Source of the DNA: Amycolatopsis thermalba
Lineage (GTDB): Bacteria; Actinomycetota; Actinomycetes; Mycobacteriales; Pseudonocardiaceae
Length of the DNA: 38,494 bases
NCBI RefSeq assembly: GCF_003385215.1
Contig: NZ_PQHW01000070.1
Coordinates: forward strand, 1-38,494
Direction of reading: 5' to 3'
Shown here: positions 37,283 through 38,494 of the stretch, one piece after another
Layout of the letters: the number at the start of each line of letters is the position of its first letter
Position numbering within the stretch: position 1 is the first letter of the stretch
Notes under the pieces: generated by a model
Told to the model about the DNA's origin: nothing
Seen by the model: only the letters and a program-made list of their open reading frames with translations
Databases searched by the model: none
Translations under genes and position numbers: made by a program

Positions 37283-37409
37283 CGCGAGTCCCACGTTCAG
37301 TCGCGCGAGTCCCACGTTCAGGGCCTCGAGTTCCGCCTTCAGGCGCCCGGGTCGCCCAATCGCCAGTTCAGTGACTGTGCGACCCGCGTTCCGGAGCGTG
37401 GGACTCGCG
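37283..37409. repeat. Intergenic repeat cluster with hairpin, convergent site 2
   Basis: Between two convergent stops lie units CGCGAGTCCCACGTTCAG (37283-37300 and 37304-37321), a diverged one (37325-37342), and an inverted one (37391-37409). Units two and four give a 13-bp perfect stem, so the element can terminate both genes. GAGCGTGGGACTCGCG at 37394-37409 is identical to 16394-16409, placing both sites in one repeat family. Confidence 0.8.
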
Positions 37410-37413
37410 CCGG

Positions 37414-38418
37414 TCAGCTGAACAGCGCGCTGTAGCCGTTGAGCGCGGGCTGGCCGCCGAGGTGCGCGTACAGCACGGTCGAGTCCGCGGGGATTTCCTT
37501 GCGGGACACCAGGTCGATGAGCCCGGCCATCGACTTGCCCTCGTACACCGGGTCGGTGACCATGCCCTCGGTGCGGGCGGCGAGCTTCATCGCGTCGAGG
37601 GTCTGCTCGTCGGGGATGCCGTAGATGCCGGCGTGGTAGCGCTCGTCGAGTTCGACCTCCGGTTCGCGCTCGACGCCGAGCAGTCCGGCGGTGTTGCGGG
37701 CGATCCGGGCGATCTGGTCGCGGGTCTCGTCCGGTTTGGCGGAGCCGTCGATGCCGAGGACGCGGCGCGGCCGGTCCTCGTCCAGGGCGGCGAACCCGGC
37801 GATCATCCCGGCCTGGGTGGAGCCGGTGACCGAGCAGACGATGATCGTGTCGAAGTGCACGCCCAGCTCGCGTTCCTGCTCGGCGACCTCGGCGGCCCAC
37901 CGGGCGAAGCCGAGCCCGCCCAGGCGGTGGTCGGACGCGCCGGCCGGGATCGCGTAGGGCTTGCCGCCGCGTTCGCGGATCTCCTCCAGGGCCTGCTCCC
38001 AGCTCTCCTTGACGCCGATGCCGAAGCCGGCCTTGACCAGCCGCACGTCGGCGCCGGCCAGGCGGCTGATCAGGATGTTGCCCACCTTGTCGTAGACGGC
38101 GTCCGGCCAGTCGACCCAGCTCTCCTGCACCAGGACGCACTTCAGCCCGGCCCGTGCCGCGACGGCCGCGACCTGCCGGGTGTGGTTGGACTGGACGCCG
38201 CCGATGGAGACCAGGGTGTCGCAGCCCTGGGCGATGGCGTCCGCGACGAGGTACTCCAGCTTGCGGGTCTTGTTCCCGCCGAACGCGATGCCGGAGTTGC
38301 AGTCCTCGCGCTTGGCCCAGATCTCGGCGCCGCCGAGGTGGGCGGTGAGCCGGTCCAGCCGGTGCACCGGCGAGGGCCCGAAGAGCAGGGGATAACGCTC
38401 GAAGTCGGCGAGGGACAT
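37414..38418 (-). CDS. acdS: 1-aminocyclopropane-1-carboxylate deaminase
   Basis: A 334-residue fold-type II PLP enzyme that breaks ACC, the plant ethylene precursor, into ammonia and 2-oxobutanoate. It has the PLP-Lys block [32 protein letters not shown] and the cofactor-binding [13 protein letters not shown]. It keeps the residues that separate true ACC deaminases from D-cysteine desulfhydrases: Tyr-Glu in [16 protein letters not shown] and Leu in [20 protein letters not shown] 38418 follows GGAG at a good distance. It is convergent with the ebo-type operon and probably unrelated in function. It suggests a plant- or soil-associated lifestyle. Confidence 0.95.
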   Translation of the reverse strand: MSLADFERYPLLFGPSPVHRLDRLTAHLGGAEIWAKREDCNSGIAFGGNKTRKLEYLVADAIAQGCDTLVSIGGVQSNHTRQVAAVAARAGLKCVLVQESWVDWPDAVYDKVGNILISRLAGADVRLVKAGFGIGVKESWEQALEEIRERGGKPYAIPAGASDHRLGGLGFARWAAEVAEQERELGVHFDTIIVCSVTGSTQAGMIAGFAALDEDRPRRVLGIDGSAKPDETRDQIARIARNTAGLLGVEREPEVELDERYHAGIYGIPDEQTLDAMKLAARTEGMVTDPVYEGKSMAGLIDLVSRKEIPADSTVLYAHLGGQPALNGYSALFS

Positions 38419-38494
38419 GGGGGCTCCGGTCCCGGGGGGGCGTTCGTGCAGGGCTGCCTCCTATAGACATCTGACGCTGCCGACGAAGCGCGGG
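38419..38494 (-). promoter_or_regulatory. Partial acdS upstream region
   Basis: The window ends 76 bases before the acdS ATG. On the minus strand ATGTCTATAGGA (from 38469 down to 38458) is the only A/T-rich stretch and could hold a -10 box or a half-site for a GntR-type regulator, but it is too short to judge. Confidence 0.3.

Overview
The window is very GC-rich actinobacterial DNA with densely packed genes, frequent GTG starts, 4-base start/stop overlaps and GC-biased third codon positions. Gene content and codon habit suggest a Pseudonocardiaceae member, most likely Amycolatopsis or a close relative. That placement is inferred from gene families, not from a marker gene. No rRNA, tRNA, CRISPR array, transposase or phage gene was seen.

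Region 1 (1-9644) handles alpha-glucan and trehalose. On the minus strand malQ, treX/glgX, treY and treZ run in one direction, the last three overlapping by 4 bases. Together they debranch and rearrange glycogen or malto-oligosaccharides and convert them to trehalose. A divergent GH13 amylase-like gene starts at malQ's 5' end. The first 236 bases hold two decayed tandem copies of the treZ 3' end.

Region 2 (9711-17558) is a mixed set: a small acidic hypothetical protein, a secreted DUF6801-like protein, an acyl-AMP-ligase-like protein with a broken ATP loop and an apparently leaderless promoter, two tandem PucR-type regulators, a DUF2235 (Tle1-like) hydrolase and a CapA-like lipoprotein.

Region 3 (17629-23300) has a large secreted multi-domain PQQ-type sugar dehydrogenase and a Tat-exported TIM-barrel isomerase on the minus strand, divergent from a ROK regulator. 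A strong G-quadruplex motif separates the first two.

Region 4 (23500-37279) is the most interesting. A second ROK regulator, preceded by a long imperfect inverted repeat, leads twelve co-directional genes with almost no gaps: a ribose/inositol-type ABC importer (ATPase, permease, lipoprotein), a Gfo/Idh/MocA oxidoreductase, an Ino1-like inositol-phosphate synthase, an EboC/SCO3242-type UbiA prenyltransferase, a TIM barrel fused to EboA, EboB (TatD-like), EboE, an EboF-like phosphodiesterase and a last TIM-barrel isomerase. This looks like an actinobacterial form of the ebo metabolite-export/biosynthesis cluster, with the usual sugar-phosphate cyclase replaced by Ino1 and the whole physically joined to a sugar or cyclitol uptake system. 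I infer that an imported cyclitol or sugar, or one made by Ino1, is turned into a prenylated (lipid-linked) product.

Region 5 (37414-38418) is a convergent ACC deaminase gene. Two convergent intergenic spaces (16342-16445 and 37280-37413) carry the same family of about 18-21-base repeats arranged as hairpins.
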